This document shows positions 50,814-60,282 of a DNA stretch of 64,000 nt, one piece after another; the first letter of the stretch is position 1, and each line of letters opens with the position of its first letter. This stretch comes from Xanthomonas euvesicatoria pv. euvesicatoria (GTDB lineage Bacteria; Pseudomonadota; Gammaproteobacteria; Xanthomonadales; Xanthomonadaceae), in NCBI RefSeq assembly GCF_020880415.1, contig NZ_JAJIUJ010000015.1:26471-90470 (forward strand), in the 5' to 3' direction. The translations under genes and the position numbers were made by a program. The notes under the pieces are model-generated. The model had not been told where the DNA came from. It saw nothing but the letters and a program-made list of their open reading frames with translations, and made no database searches.

Positions 50814-51232
50814 CCTGCAGCGTACGTTGCGCTTGCAGGCAATGCTTGGCGCCTTGGGTAGTGAAGTGAAGTGATCCCAACAGTCGGGCCCAATGCAGCG
50901 ATGCATTGGGCCCGCTGCCATGTCGGTCAGACGCATGGCCGTACGGTAGCGCGGCAAATGCGGCGCATGCCACTCGCAACCCAGTCATGCGCAGCGTCTT
51001 CTGCCTTATGTGTCGATACCGCTCGTACGCACCAGCACAAGCGGTCGTGATCGATAGGCAGGCATGCGGGTGATCAGCATGGGCAGGCAGCGGCAAGTCG
51101 ACCGCGATGCCAGATACATCCCGCAACGCATCACAGCTTTCCGGCATCATCCGTCAGCGTCGTCCGTAGGCTGACGGGGATCGCAGACATGGCACATCGT
51201 ACGATGCGGCGCGGGCTAGCCAAACTGTTGGC
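50814..51232. other. Gap between convergent paoC and uvrA2
   Basis: 419 bases. GCAGCGATGCATTGGGCCC-like inverted words near 50885-50915 (GGGCCCAATGCA with TGCATTGGGCCC) could form a hairpin that ends the pao transcript. No gene seen. Confidence 0.45.
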
Positions 51233-53761
51233 CTATTGTCCGCGCAACACCTGCGCCAGAAACGGTGCGGTGCGGCTCCCACGATGGCGCGCCACGACAT
51301 CCGGCGCTCCGGCCACCACGACCTTGCCGCCCGCACCGCCCGCGCCCGGCCCCATATCCAGCACCCAGTCGCTGCTGGCGGCCACGCGCATATCGTGTTC
51401 GACCACGATCACGGTGTTGCCTGCATCGACCAGCCCTTGTAACTGGGCCATCAAGGTATCCACGTCGGACGGATGCAGGCCGGTGGTGGGCTCGTCCAGC
51501 ACGTAGACGGTGTCGCGCTTTTGGGCGCGTTGCAGTTCGGTCGCCAGCTTGATGCGCTGCGCTTCGCCACCGGACAGTTCGGTGGCCGGCTGGCCAAGAC
51601 GCAGATAGCCCAGCCCCACTTCGCGCAACACCTGCAACGGGCGCAACACGCTGGCATCGTCGGCAAAGAAGATGGCTGCCTGATCCACCGTCATTTCCAG
51701 CACCTGCGCGATGTTGCGACCGCGTAGCGCGATCTCCAACGTCTTGGCGTTATAGCGCGCGCCGTGGCAGGTGGGACACGGTGCGTAGACGCTGGGCATG
51801 AACAGCAATTCCACATACACCGAGCCTTCGCCCTCGCAGGTGGCACAGCGGCCCTTGGCGACGTTGAAGGAGAACTGCCCTGGGTCGTAACGGCGCCGGC
51901 GTGCGGCGGGCGTGGCCGCAAACAGCTTGCGTACCGGGTCGAACAGGCCGGTGTAGGTGGCCAGATTGGAGCGTGGGGTACGGCCGATGGGTTTTTGATC
52001 CACGCGCACCAGGCGGCGCACCTGATCCAGCCCGGCAACAATTGCACCCTCCGACGGCACCTGCGTGCCGCGCTCCAGTGGATCCAGTGCTTCTTCGTCC
52101 TCTGCCTGCGCCTGCCCCAGATGGGCGGCCAGCAGTTCCACCAGCGCTTGACTCACCAACGACGATTTGCCCGAGCCGGACACACCGGTCACGGTAGTGA
52201 ACACACCTAACGGCAGGTCCACATCCAGCGCGCGGACGTTGTTGCGGGTGATGCCGCGCAGCTGCAACCAACCGCTTGCCGCGCGCGCCTGGCGATGCAC
52301 CTGCGGCGGCGTGCCGAACAGATAGCGCCGTGTGGAAGAGGCCTGCACCTGCTCCAATCCCGCGGGCGGCCCGCTGTAGAGCACCTGCCCGCCCTGCACG
52401 CCGGCTGCCGGGCCGACATCCACGATCCAGTCTGCATGGCGGATCAGGTCCACTTCGTGTTCGACCACGAAGACCGAATTTCCGGCCGCCTTGAGTTGAT
52501 CCAACGCACCCAGCAGCGCCTGCGCATCGGCGGGATGCAAGCCTGCCGATGGTTCGTCCATCACGTACACCACGCCGAACAACTGCGAGCGGATCTGCGT
52601 GGCCAGCCGCAGCCGTTGCAACTCGCCCGGCGACAAGGTGGGCGTGCTGCGCTCCAGGCTGAGGTAGCCCAGACCCAGCGCCTGTACGACGGCGATGCGC
52701 GCGCGCAGATCCGCGGCGATGCGTCGCGCGGCGATCGCTTGTTCCGGATGTTGGCGCGCATCTTTACGCGTACCTTTGGATGGGGCGGCTTCGGCGGCGG
52801 GGCGCAGCAGCTCGGCCACCTCGTCCAGCGGGCGCCGCGACAGCTCCCCGATATCCAGCCCGGCAAAGGTGACCGACAAGGCCTCGCGGCGCAGGCGTTT
52901 GCCATCGCACTGCGGGCATTGCGTGCTGAGCAAATACTGCGCCACGCGCTTTTTCATCTGCGCGCTCTGGGTGGTGGCAAAGGTGTGCAGCACATAACGC
53001 TGCGCACTGGTAAAGGTGCCCATGTAGCTGGGTTCTTCCTTGCGCTTGAGCGCGCGTTTGACCTCGACCAGGTCGTAACCGGCGCATACCGGCACCACCG
53101 GCTGTTCGTCGGTGAACAAAATCCAGTCGCGGGTCTTCTTCGGCAGCGTGTGCCATGGCACATCCACATCGATGCCCAGCGTGGTGAGGATGTCGCGCTG
53201 GTTCTGCCCATGCCATGCGCCCGGCCAGGCGGCGACCGCACGCTCGCGAATGCTCAGGCTGCGGTCCAGCACCATGGTCGCTTCGGTGGCGTCATAGATG
53301 CGCCCCAGGCCGTGACAGGTCGGGCATGCCCCCGCAGGCGTGTTCGGCGAAAAACCGTCGGCGTAGATGATCTCCTGCCCCGGCGGGTACTGGCCGGCAC
53401 GCGAATACAGCATGCGCAATGAGTTGGAGATGGTGGTGACACTGCCCACCGACGAGCGTGCACTCGGCGCGCCGCGCGCCTGCTGCAAGGCCACTGCCGG
53501 TGGCAGGCCATCGATGGAATCCACCTCCGGCACGCCTACCTGGTCGATCAGCCGCCGCGCATACGGCGAGATCGAATCCAGATAGCGCCGCTGCGCCTCG
53601 GCAAAGATGGTGCCGAACGCCAACGACGACTTGCCCGAGCCGGAAACGCCGGTGAACACCACCAGTGCATCGCGGGGAATATCCACATCCACGTTCTTGA
53701 GATTGTGCTCGCGCGCGCCGCGCACGCGCACCAGGCCAGTGGAAGACGTCGCGTTTGACAT
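51233..53761 (-). CDS. uvrA2: UvrA-like excision repair ATPase (UvrA2 class)
   Basis: 842 residues, shorter than the ~980 of UvrA, as expected for class II/III UvrA proteins missing most of the UvrB-binding part. Two ABC ATPase modules: Walker [14 protein letters not shown] and [12 protein letters not shown], signatures [12 protein letters not shown] and [12 protein letters not shown], and zinc motifs [20 protein letters not shown] and CPTCHG. Such proteins bind DNA adducts or confer tolerance to DNA-damaging antibiotics. Monocistronic on the minus strand. Confidence 0.9.
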   Translation of the reverse strand: MSNATSSTGLVRVRGAREHNLKNVDVDIPRDALVVFTGVSGSGKSSLAFGTIFAEAQRRYLDSISPYARRLIDQVGVPEVDSIDGLPPAVALQQARGAPSARSSVGSVTTISNSLRMLYSRAGQYPPGQEIIYADGFSPNTPAGACPTCHGLGRIYDATEATMVLDRSLSIRERAVAAWPGAWHGQNQRDILTTLGIDVDVPWHTLPKKTRDWILFTDEQPVVPVCAGYDLVEVKRALKRKEEPSYMGTFTSAQRYVLHTFATTQSAQMKKRVAQYLLSTQCPQCDGKRLRREALSVTFAGLDIGELSRRPLDEVAELLRPAAEAAPSKGTRKDARQHPEQAIAARRIAADLRARIAVVQALGLGYLSLERSTPTLSPGELQRLRLATQIRSQLFGVVYVMDEPSAGLHPADAQALLGALDQLKAAGNSVFVVEHEVDLIRHADWIVDVGPAAGVQGGQVLYSGPPAGLEQVQASSTRRYLFGTPPQVHRQARAASGWLQLRGITRNNVRALDVDLPLGVFTTVTGVSGSGKSSLVSQALVELLAAHLGQAQAEDEEALDPLERGTQVPSEGAIVAGLDQVRRLVRVDQKPIGRTPRSNLATYTGLFDPVRKLFAATPAARRRRYDPGQFSFNVAKGRCATCEGEGSVYVELLFMPSVYAPCPTCHGARYNAKTLEIALRGRNIAQVLEMTVDQAAIFFADDASVLRPLQVLREVGLGYLRLGQPATELSGGEAQRIKLATELQRAQKRDTVYVLDEPTTGLHPSDVDTLMAQLQGLVDAGNTVIVVEHDMRVAASSDWVLDMGPGAGGAGGKVVVAGAPDVVARHRGSRTAPFLAQVLRGQ

Positions 53762-53995
53762 GACTACCGAAACCAGAGATCGACAAGACGCCAGCCTAGC
53801 GTGCGCGCCATGCAGCCGGTGTCAGCGATGGTGATCGAGCGCAGGCAACACCCAAGGTGCCAGGCGCTGCAGGGCGCATGCGGTGGCTGACGAGGCACGG
53901 GACGCATTCATCAGATGGAGGGCGGACAGGGCCCAGCAACACATCTGCGCGTCGTACCTGCCGCTGCCGGACGTACCGCCGTCTCCCAGCGGCGC

Positions 53996-54634
53996 TCAGC
54001 CCAGCGCATGTGCCGGCGTCACCTGCTCACCGGTGTCGGCCAGGGTATGCATGCGCGTCACCACGCCACTGAACAACCGCGCGGTAGCGGCATTGCGTGT
54101 ACGGAAGACCTCTTCCAGCGCGGCGTAATACCACAGCGTGCCTTCGCGCCCGGCAGTGAACACATCGAAGATGCCCTGACCGACGGCAGGATTTTCCAGG
54201 TCCTGCACGATGCTGCGCGCGTTATAGAGCTTGTCGCAGCCGGACACCAGCAGCGCGCGCTCGGGCGTCTTGCGCAGGTGCGCAAGATAGGCCTGCTTGC
54301 GCTCGCGCCAATCGCGTTTGCGTGCGCGCTCGCTGTTGTCCACCTCGGCCTTGTCTTCGGCAGTGGCATCGGTGCAAGCCATCACGATATCGGCCACCGC
54401 ATCGCCGAACTGCGCACGGATCGAGGCCTCGTGCCCGCCACCGCAGTCTTCCACCACATCGTGCAGCAGGCCGGCGATGGCTTGTTCCTCATCGCCGCCG
54501 CATTCCAGCACCAGCGTCGAGACACCCAGCAAATGACTCAGGTAGGGCACCTGCGTGCCCTTGCGCACCTGCCCGGCGTGAGCGATGCGCGCGTAGTCCA
54601 CGGCCAGGGCGTAGCGTTCGGTGAGAGCGGTCAT
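53996..54634 (-). CDS. HD-domain phosphohydrolase (SpoT/MESH1-like)
   Basis: 212 residues. His in AHAGQVRKGTQVPYLSH, the HD pair in AGLLHDVVEDCGG and the later CDKLYNARS form the metal site of the RelA/SpoT hydrolase-like HD family, without a synthetase domain. Might hydrolyse (p)ppGpp or NADPH-like nucleotides; not proved by sequence. The ATG at 54634 gives the normal start before the first motif; the open frame above it is unlike protein. Divergent from the EAL gene. Confidence 0.8.
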   Translation of the reverse strand: MTALTERYALAVDYARIAHAGQVRKGTQVPYLSHLLGVSTLVLECGGDEEQAIAGLLHDVVEDCGGGHEASIRAQFGDAVADIVMACTDATAEDKAEVDNSERARKRDWRERKQAYLAHLRKTPERALLVSGCDKLYNARSIVQDLENPAVGQGIFDVFTAGREGTLWYYAALEEVFRTRNAATARLFSGVVTRMHTLADTGEQVTPAHALG

Positions 54635-54782
54635 GGGGCATCCGATGCGAGCGATGCGCCTAGTATCGCCGAGCCCGACTGCCGACAGGTGAGGATGCTG
54701 CCATGAGCGATTCAGGCTCAATCCCACGCGATTGCGGCCGATAGGTCTAGGCTGCACCTACGCTGTTCGATGACCTGACGCC

Positions 54783-55529
54783 ATGACCACGCTTCCTGTC
54801 TGCAAAGCCTGCCGCGACGGCCAGGACTTCCCCACCGCGATCACCATGGCCTTCCAGCCCATCGTGGACGTGTCCACCCGCAGCATCTACGCAGGCGAGG
54901 CGCTGGTGCGCGGCCTCAACGGCGAGTCGGCCGGCAGCATCCTGGCCGCAGTGGATGAGCGCAATCGCTACGCATTCGACCAGGCCTGCCGCATCAAGGC
55001 AATCGAATGCGCTGCGCAGATTGGCTTGCCGGCGCTGCTGTCGATCAACTTCATGCCCAACGCGGTCTATAACCCCGAGCATTGCCTGCGCGCCACGCTG
55101 TCGGCCACTGCGCAATACGGTTGGCCGCTCGACGCCATCATCTTCGAGGTCAGCGAACAGGAACATCTCACCGATCCGGCGCATCTGCTCGGCATCCTGC
55201 GCACCTATCAGGCCCGCGGCATGAAAACGGCCATCGACGACTTCGGCGCCGGCTACGCCGGGCTCGGCCTGCTGGCCGAGTTCCAGCCGGATCTGCTCAA
55301 GTTGGACATCGCCCTGGTCCGCGGGATCGACACCGACCGCAGCCGCCAAGCCATCGTGCGCCACGTGACGCGCATGTGCGAAGAACTCGGCATCGCCGTC
55401 ATTGCAGAGGGCATCGAACAACCCGATCAATACCGCGCCCTGCGCGACCTGGGCATCCACCTGCAGCAAGGCTATCTGTTCGCCAGACCGCAGATCGGCG
55501 AGCTGCCGAAGGTGCATTGGCCGCAGTAA
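54783..55529 (+). CDS. EAL-domain cyclic-di-GMP phosphodiesterase
   Basis: 248 residues, a stand-alone EAL domain. Signature Glu-Ala-Leu at residues 39-41, then FMPNAV, EVSEQEHL, IDDFGAGYAGL and VIAEGIEQ, so all metal and catalytic residues appear intact and the enzyme should hydrolyse c-di-GMP to pGpG. The Cys pair CKACRDGQD at the N-terminus could serve redox or metal sensing. In Xanthomonas such enzymes control biofilm, motility and virulence factor output. ATG at 54783. Confidence 0.9.
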   Translation: MTTLPVCKACRDGQDFPTAITMAFQPIVDVSTRSIYAGEALVRGLNGESAGSILAAVDERNRYAFDQACRIKAIECAAQIGLPALLSINFMPNAVYNPEHCLRATLSATAQYGWPLDAIIFEVSEQEHLTDPAHLLGILRTYQARGMKTAIDDFGAGYAGLGLLAEFQPDLLKLDIALVRGIDTDRSRQAIVRHVTRMCEELGIAVIAEGIEQPDQYRALRDLGIHLQQGYLFARPQIGELPKVHWPQ

Positions 55530-55650
55530 GCTCACGCTTGTGCGTATGAACTAAACAACTCAGCGCACCTAGCAGCAGGCGCCACTCGCCGTAACAGACC
55601 CACAACATCCGAACACAGCGGCAATGAAACGTGCGGAAGCCGCTCTTACG

Positions 55651-55685
55651 ATTCCCTAATCCCGACTCCCGATTCCCGATTCCCG
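55651..55685 (+). repeat. GATTCCC-type short tandem repeat
   Basis: ATTCCCTAATCCCGACTCCC then GATTCCCGATTCCCG: imperfect heptamer copies of the kind scattered between Xanthomonas genes. Lies between the convergent EAL and zinc-finger genes. Confidence 0.6.
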
Positions 55686-55732
55686 GCCGCCTCGCAAGCC
55701 AGCAGCGACCGCCGAACACCACGCGGCGCCGC

Positions 55733-56038
55733 TCACACATACCGCGGAATCGGCCCCAGCTGCGGCGTCTGATCCGGCAGCTCCACTTCCACTTCGTCCA
55801 CGTAGCACCAGCCCCAGCCTTCGGGCGGATCGTAGCCTTCGATGATGGGGTGGCCGGTGGCGTGGTGATGCGCGGTGGCGTGGCGGTGGGGCGAATCGTC
55901 GCAACACCCGACATGGCCGCAGCTGCGGCACAGGCGCAGATGCACCCAGACGCCGTCGATGGCCAGGCACTCCTCGCAGCCGCGCGCACTGGGCGTGACT
56001 GCATGGATTTGATCAGTATGGCGGCAGTGCTGGCTCAT
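55733..56038 (-). CDS. UBP-type zinc finger protein
   Basis: 101 residues, a single UBP zinc finger: Cys/His ligands in CRHTDQ, GCEECLA, CRSCGHVGCCDD and the His cluster HRHATAHHHATGHP, followed by a GWGWCYVDE strand. In eukaryotes this fold binds the free C-terminus of ubiquitin; in bacteria its partner is unknown. The ATG overlaps the stop of the thioredoxin-reductase-like gene by four bases, so it is translated with it and may bind that enzyme. Confidence 0.85.
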   Translation of the reverse strand: MSQHCRHTDQIHAVTPSARGCEECLAIDGVWVHLRLCRSCGHVGCCDDSPHRHATAHHHATGHPIIEGYDPPEGWGWCYVDEVEVELPDQTPQLGPIPRYV

Positions 56039-57744
56039 GCGCTGGTCGACTCCTGGGTGGCGCTGGCAAGTTCGGAGACCGGCACCGGGTTGGCCTGATG
56101 GGCGAGGTACTGATGGATCTGCGCGACCACGGCGGCGCCCTCGCCCACTGCGGCCGCCACGCGCTTGACCGAACCCGCACGCACGTCACCGATGGCGAAC
56201 ACGCCAGGGCGATTGGTTTCCAGCGGCAGGCACGCTGGTACGCCGTCGCCACGCGCGGTGCCGGTCATGACAAAGCCGCGCTTGTCGGTGTCCACGCAGT
56301 CCTGCAGCCAACCGGTGTTGGGATCTGCCCCGACGAACAGGAACAGGTGCCGCAACGCCACGCGCGCGGTTGCACCGTCCTTGCGGGTGCGCAACACCGC
56401 GGCCTGCAGGCCGCGCTCGGGGTCGCCGTCCAGCGCGGCCACTTCGGTGCCGGTGTGCAGCTGCACGTTCGACAACGCGGCGATGCGCTCGATGAGGTAT
56501 TGCGACATCGAGCTCTCCAGCCCATCGCCACGAATGATCAGGTGCAGTTCCTTGACCCGCGGCGCCAGGAACGCCACCGCCTGCCCTGCAGAATTGCCGC
56601 CGCCCACCAGCGCCACCACGCCGCCTTCGCACAGGCGCGCCTCCACCGGCGAGGCCCAGTACGAGACACCGTGGCCTTCGAAGCGATCCAGGCCATCGAT
56701 CTCCGGGCGCCGGTAACGCGCGCCCGAGGCGATTACCACCGTGCTGGCCAGCAGCTGTTTGCCATCGGCAAGATCCAGCTTCAGCGCGCCATCGTCGCGG
56801 CCGCATTCCAGCGTGGCCGCTTCGATCGGAATCGCCAGTTCCGCGCCGAATTTCAGCGCCTGGTTGTAGGCGCGCCCGGCCAGCGCCTGCCCGGAAATGC
56901 CGGTGGGAAAGCCAAGATAATTTTCGATACGCGCCGAGGCACCGGCCTGCCCGCCGATGGCGCGTTGGTCCAGTACCAGCACCGACAAGCCTTCGGATGC
57001 GGCATACACCGCCGTCGCCAGGCCGGCAGGGCCGGCGCCGACAATCGCCACGTCGTAGCGTTTGTCCGGGTCGATGTCCGGCGTCATGCCCAGGCAATGC
57101 GCAGCTTCGGCATCGCTGGGCTGGCGCAGCACGCGCCCGCTCGGGCACACCATCACCGGTAGGTCGTGCTCCTGGATACCCAGGCGCTCCACCAACGCGC
57201 GGCCTTCGTCGTCGGAGACATCCATCACCGTGTTGGGGTAGCCGTTGCGGGTCAAAAAGCCCTGCAAACGGGTCAGATGCGGATCGTCAGGCTCGCCGAT
57301 CAGCACCGAACCCGACGCATCGCCCTCGATCAGCCCAACGCGGCGCAGGATCAAGGCACGCATCACCACTTCGCCCACTTCGGCCGAACTGATCATCAGC
57401 GCGCGCAGATGCGCGGTATCGAATGGCAGCGCCAGGCAGCCGTCCGGCCCGGCACGTCCAGCCGCCAGCGACGCGCGCCCGGCCAGCTGACTCACCTCGC
57501 CGGTGAACTGGCCGGGCGTGTGCCGGGTGATCGGCTTTTCGTTGCCCAGTCCGTCGCGGCGCACCACTTCGATGGCGCCCTCCAGCACCACCCACACCGG
57601 CGCATGGGCATCGCCGACCTCGAACACGGGGTCGCCCGCGTCGAACCGTTGCGCCGGCCCGCTGGCAAAGCGCCGGGTGATCGACAACTGGCCCGCGTCC
57701 AGCTCGGGAAACATCTGATGGTGGCGGGTCTGGTCCAAAGACAT
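56035..57744 (-). CDS. cNMP-binding domain fused to thioredoxin-reductase-like flavoprotein
   Basis: 569 residues. Residues ~20-150 form a cyclic-nucleotide-binding-like domain (GDPVFEVGDAHAPVWVVLEG). A glutaredoxin/thioredoxin-like linker follows (HDLPVMVCPSGRVLRQPSD). From ~residue 220 comes a two-nucleotide-binding flavoprotein: FAD site IVGAGPAGLATAVYAASEG and NADPH site ALVGGGNSAGQA. Where thioredoxin reductases have a CxxC, this protein reads GVSYWASPVEARLC, so no redox dithiol is present. The ATG at 57744 is the sensible start; the frame above it is shadow. Operon with the UBP zinc finger. Confidence 0.85.
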   Translation of the reverse strand: MSLDQTRHHQMFPELDAGQLSITRRFASGPAQRFDAGDPVFEVGDAHAPVWVVLEGAIEVVRRDGLGNEKPITRHTPGQFTGEVSQLAGRASLAAGRAGPDGCLALPFDTAHLRALMISSAEVGEVVMRALILRRVGLIEGDASGSVLIGEPDDPHLTRLQGFLTRNGYPNTVMDVSDDEGRALVERLGIQEHDLPVMVCPSGRVLRQPSDAEAAHCLGMTPDIDPDKRYDVAIVGAGPAGLATAVYAASEGLSVLVLDQRAIGGQAGASARIENYLGFPTGISGQALAGRAYNQALKFGAELAIPIEAATLECGRDDGALKLDLADGKQLLASTVVIASGARYRRPEIDGLDRFEGHGVSYWASPVEARLCEGGVVALVGGGNSAGQAVAFLAPRVKELHLIIRGDGLESSMSQYLIERIAALSNVQLHTGTEVAALDGDPERGLQAAVLRTRKDGATARVALRHLFLFVGADPNTGWLQDCVDTDKRGFVMTGTARGDGVPACLPLETNRPGVFAIGDVRAGSVKRVAAAVGEGAAVVAQIHQYLAHQANPVPVSELASATQESTSA

Positions 57745-58093
57745 GCAGGGGCGACGCGGCTGGGGGATCACATGCAAGCATGGGCAGTGGTGATGGCAAT
57801 GGCAATCACCCGAAATGGTCACTGATGGCCACGACAGCGCGCAGACGCCAGGCACGCGTAGGCGAGCGAGCGCTGCTGCCGGTCAGGCGCACGCAGCTGC
57901 TGTAAAGACCGCATACGCCCAGCATGCGGGACATCCAGCACGAAAATAACCTAGCGAGCAGTCCTCAGGCCGGGGGCGAACCGCACATGGCAAACGCAGT
58001 GCGGTGCATCCGGCACGAAGCAACGACCGTGCGTCCCTGGCAGCAGTACAGGCGGTTTGTAAGCTGCCAATCAATCGAGCCCAAGCCTGTGCC
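57745..58093. other. Gap with a repeat fragment
   Basis: 349 bases upstream of the flavoprotein and downstream of alkB. About 30 bases at 57952-57985 (CTAGCGAGCAGTCCTCAGGC and on) resemble the start of the dispersed repeat found at 29441 and 60075. No gene seen. Confidence 0.45.
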
Positions 58094-58723
58094 TTACGAT
58101 CGCACAGGCTCCCAGTGTGGCCCATGTTGCCCGGCCGCCATGCGCTGGGCCGGGCGCACGCGAAACACCACACTGATGCGCTCGCCCACCGCGCGCGCGG
58201 TCTTGGCAATGCCGTGCGCGTGCGTGTGTTGCGAGGCGTGGCTCATCGCCAGCAGGCTCCCCGGCGCCAGCTCCAGCGCAACCGCCCGCGTGCTGCCGTC
58301 CTTGGCGCGCAGTTGCATCCGGCGCGGTGCACCCAGCGACAGCAGCGCGATCGGGTGCGGTGCCACCAGCGTGTGCAATGCGTCGTGATGCATTGCCACG
58401 CTGTCGCGCCCATCGCGGTACAGATTCAAACCTACCGCGTTGTATGGCGCCGGGAGCACCGCCTGCACCGCATCGAGCAAGCGCTGCAGCGGCAATCCCG
58501 CAGGCCATGCATCATCCAACCGATACGAGGCCAGCAGGCGCGGTACGTCCACGACCCGCTCGTACATTTCGCGGCGCTGGCTGCGCCAATCGGCGCCATC
58601 GCGCAATGCGTCGAACGCCCCTTGCGCAAGTGCGGGCGGCAACAGCTGCGGCCAGTAGCGCACGCCGCCTTGCTGGTCGTGCAGCACCTGCAGCGGTGCG
58701 ATGGGAGCATTGAACAGATCCAT
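58094..58723 (-). CDS. alkB: AlkB-family alkylated DNA repair dioxygenase
   Basis: 209 residues, Fe(II)/2-oxoglutarate dioxygenase that removes methyl groups from 1-methyladenine and 3-methylcytosine in DNA. Iron ligands His112 and Asp114 in SVAMHHDALH and His170 in HTHAHGIAKT; 2-oxoglutarate contacts Arg182 and Arg188 in ERISVVFR. PYNAVGLNLYRDG is the substrate-binding segment. Resembles the ALKBH2/3-like bacterial group. Single gene; no Ada box seen. Confidence 0.9.
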   Translation of the reverse strand: MDLFNAPIAPLQVLHDQQGGVRYWPQLLPPALAQGAFDALRDGADWRSQRREMYERVVDVPRLLASYRLDDAWPAGLPLQRLLDAVQAVLPAPYNAVGLNLYRDGRDSVAMHHDALHTLVAPHPIALLSLGAPRRMQLRAKDGSTRAVALELAPGSLLAMSHASQHTHAHGIAKTARAVGERISVVFRVRPAQRMAAGQHGPHWEPVRS

Positions 58724-58884
58724 CAGCGCGATATGCGGGCGCCTGCCGCCGATTTCAGGGCCACGCTGTCATCACGCGTGGCGCCAGCCCGACAAGTTCA
58801 GCTTCACGCTACGGTACGCAAAGCGCCGCACCGTGTTCACGCACGACGATCAAGCATGCCTGCTCGTTTTCGTGGAGACATCGC

Positions 58885-59865
58885 ATGCATCGCACCCCTC
58901 CTGCCCACGTGGTGATTTCCGGCGCGTCCAGCGGCATCGGCCAAGCCACTGCAGAAGCATTCGCCGAACAAGGCGCGCGCCTGGTGCTGGCTGCACGCGG
59001 CGAAGAAGCCCTCAATGCGGTTGCCGAACGCTGCCGTGCGCGCGGTGCCGAAGTCTTGGTGGCGCCCACCGACGTCAAACAGGCCGAACAGGTCAAGGCA
59101 CTGGCCACCAGCGCGCAGAGTTTTCTGGGCCGCATCGACCTGTGGTTCGGCAATGTCGGGGTGGGCACGGTCGGCAAATTCCACGAGGTACCGATGGAAG
59201 CAAGCGCGGCCGTCATCCACGCCAATCTGCTCGGTCGCATGCACGACGCCCATGCCGCCATCCCCATCTTCGTCGAACAAGGCCACGGCATCTTCGTCAA
59301 CATGATCTCTTCGGGCGGCTTTGCATCCACGCCGTTTGCAGCGGCGTACGGCGCCAGCAAATTCGGCCAGCGCGGCTTTTCCGAAGCGTTACGCGCCGAG
59401 CTGAGCGACTACCCGCATATCCACGTGTGCGATGTGTACCCGTACTTCGTCGACACGCCAGGCCTGACCCATGGCGCCAATTACGTGGGCCGCCGCATCA
59501 GCGGGCCGCCGTTGATGCTGGACACCCGCACCGTCGCGGCAGCTGTCGTGCGCCTGCTGGACCGGCCACGCAACACGGTAGTGTTGGGCACCGCTGTCCA
59601 TGCGATGCGCCTGGGTCATGCGCTGGCACCGCAGACCCTGGCGCGCGCCATGTACCGTATCTTCAAGCAGTATCTTGCGCAGGCACCACAGGTGGCGCGA
59701 TCCAGCGGCAATGTGTTCGCAGCGCCCGGCATTGCCGGCGGCATCGACGGTGGCTACCGGCGGCGCCCCGCGTTGCGGGCACGCTCTGCGCACGACAAGA
59801 TGTTGATCGGTGCGGCCGCTGCAGCAGTAACGGGTTTGGCAGTGCTGGCTTTACGACGCAAGTGA
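58885..59865 (+). CDS. Short-chain dehydrogenase with C-terminal membrane anchor
   Basis: 326 residues. Rossmann cofactor motif ISGASSGIGQA, NADP-type Arg in AARGEEAL, GNVGVG in place of the NNAG element, and active site Ser in ISSGGF with Tyr/Lys in YGASKFGQRG. After the catalytic domain a linker leads to a hydrophobic segment (MLIGAAAAAVTGLAVLAL) ending RRK, probably a tail anchor. GGAGA before the ATG. Oxidoreductase of unknown substrate. Confidence 0.85.
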   Translation: MHRTPPAHVVISGASSGIGQATAEAFAEQGARLVLAARGEEALNAVAERCRARGAEVLVAPTDVKQAEQVKALATSAQSFLGRIDLWFGNVGVGTVGKFHEVPMEASAAVIHANLLGRMHDAHAAIPIFVEQGHGIFVNMISSGGFASTPFAAAYGASKFGQRGFSEALRAELSDYPHIHVCDVYPYFVDTPGLTHGANYVGRRISGPPLMLDTRTVAAAVVRLLDRPRNTVVLGTAVHAMRLGHALAPQTLARAMYRIFKQYLAQAPQVARSSGNVFAAPGIAGGIDGGYRRRPALRARSAHDKMLIGAAAAAVTGLAVLALRRK

Positions 59866-60282
59866 GTCGCTGAAGTCTGCAGTGCCGTGCCGACAGTTGC
59901 GCGTTTGCCAGCGATTTCCAAACGCTGCGGCAACGCGGGAAAGTAGACCAGCCTCAATGCGACACCACGGCAGCGAGCATGTGCGCCGCCATGCATGCCG
60001 ATCGGCCACACATCGTGACGCCGTGAGTGATCAGCGAACCCAACCATGGCCGCGAGGGCCATCGCACCCTCCAAGAGCGGCTAACAAAACGTAGCGCGCA
60101 GCCGTCGGGCGGGCGCGGAAGGCGCGCTCATCACCGCAGTGTCCGCGTGGTACGTGCCGATTCCGGGCACCGGCCGCGCCCGCCTGGCGGCTACGCAATG
60201 GCTTTTGTTGGCGGCTCCAGGGTGTAGCGCGCCCATGCAGCTGTGCTACGGTCCGGCGCTGCATCCGCCTGGAGCAATCTGC
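59866..60282. other. Gap carrying the second dispersed repeat
   Basis: 417 bases between the dehydrogenase and mannosidase genes; the repeat at 60075-60209 fills a third of it and ends 73 bases before the mannosidase ATG. No gene otherwise. Confidence 0.5.
60075..60209 (+). repeat. Dispersed repeat, copy 2
   Basis: Same orientation and layout as copy 1 at 29441: GAGCGGCTAACAAAACGTAGC at the start, a variable middle, then a 38-base core (60155-60192) identical to 29519-29556. Placed just before the GH92 gene. Confidence 0.7.
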
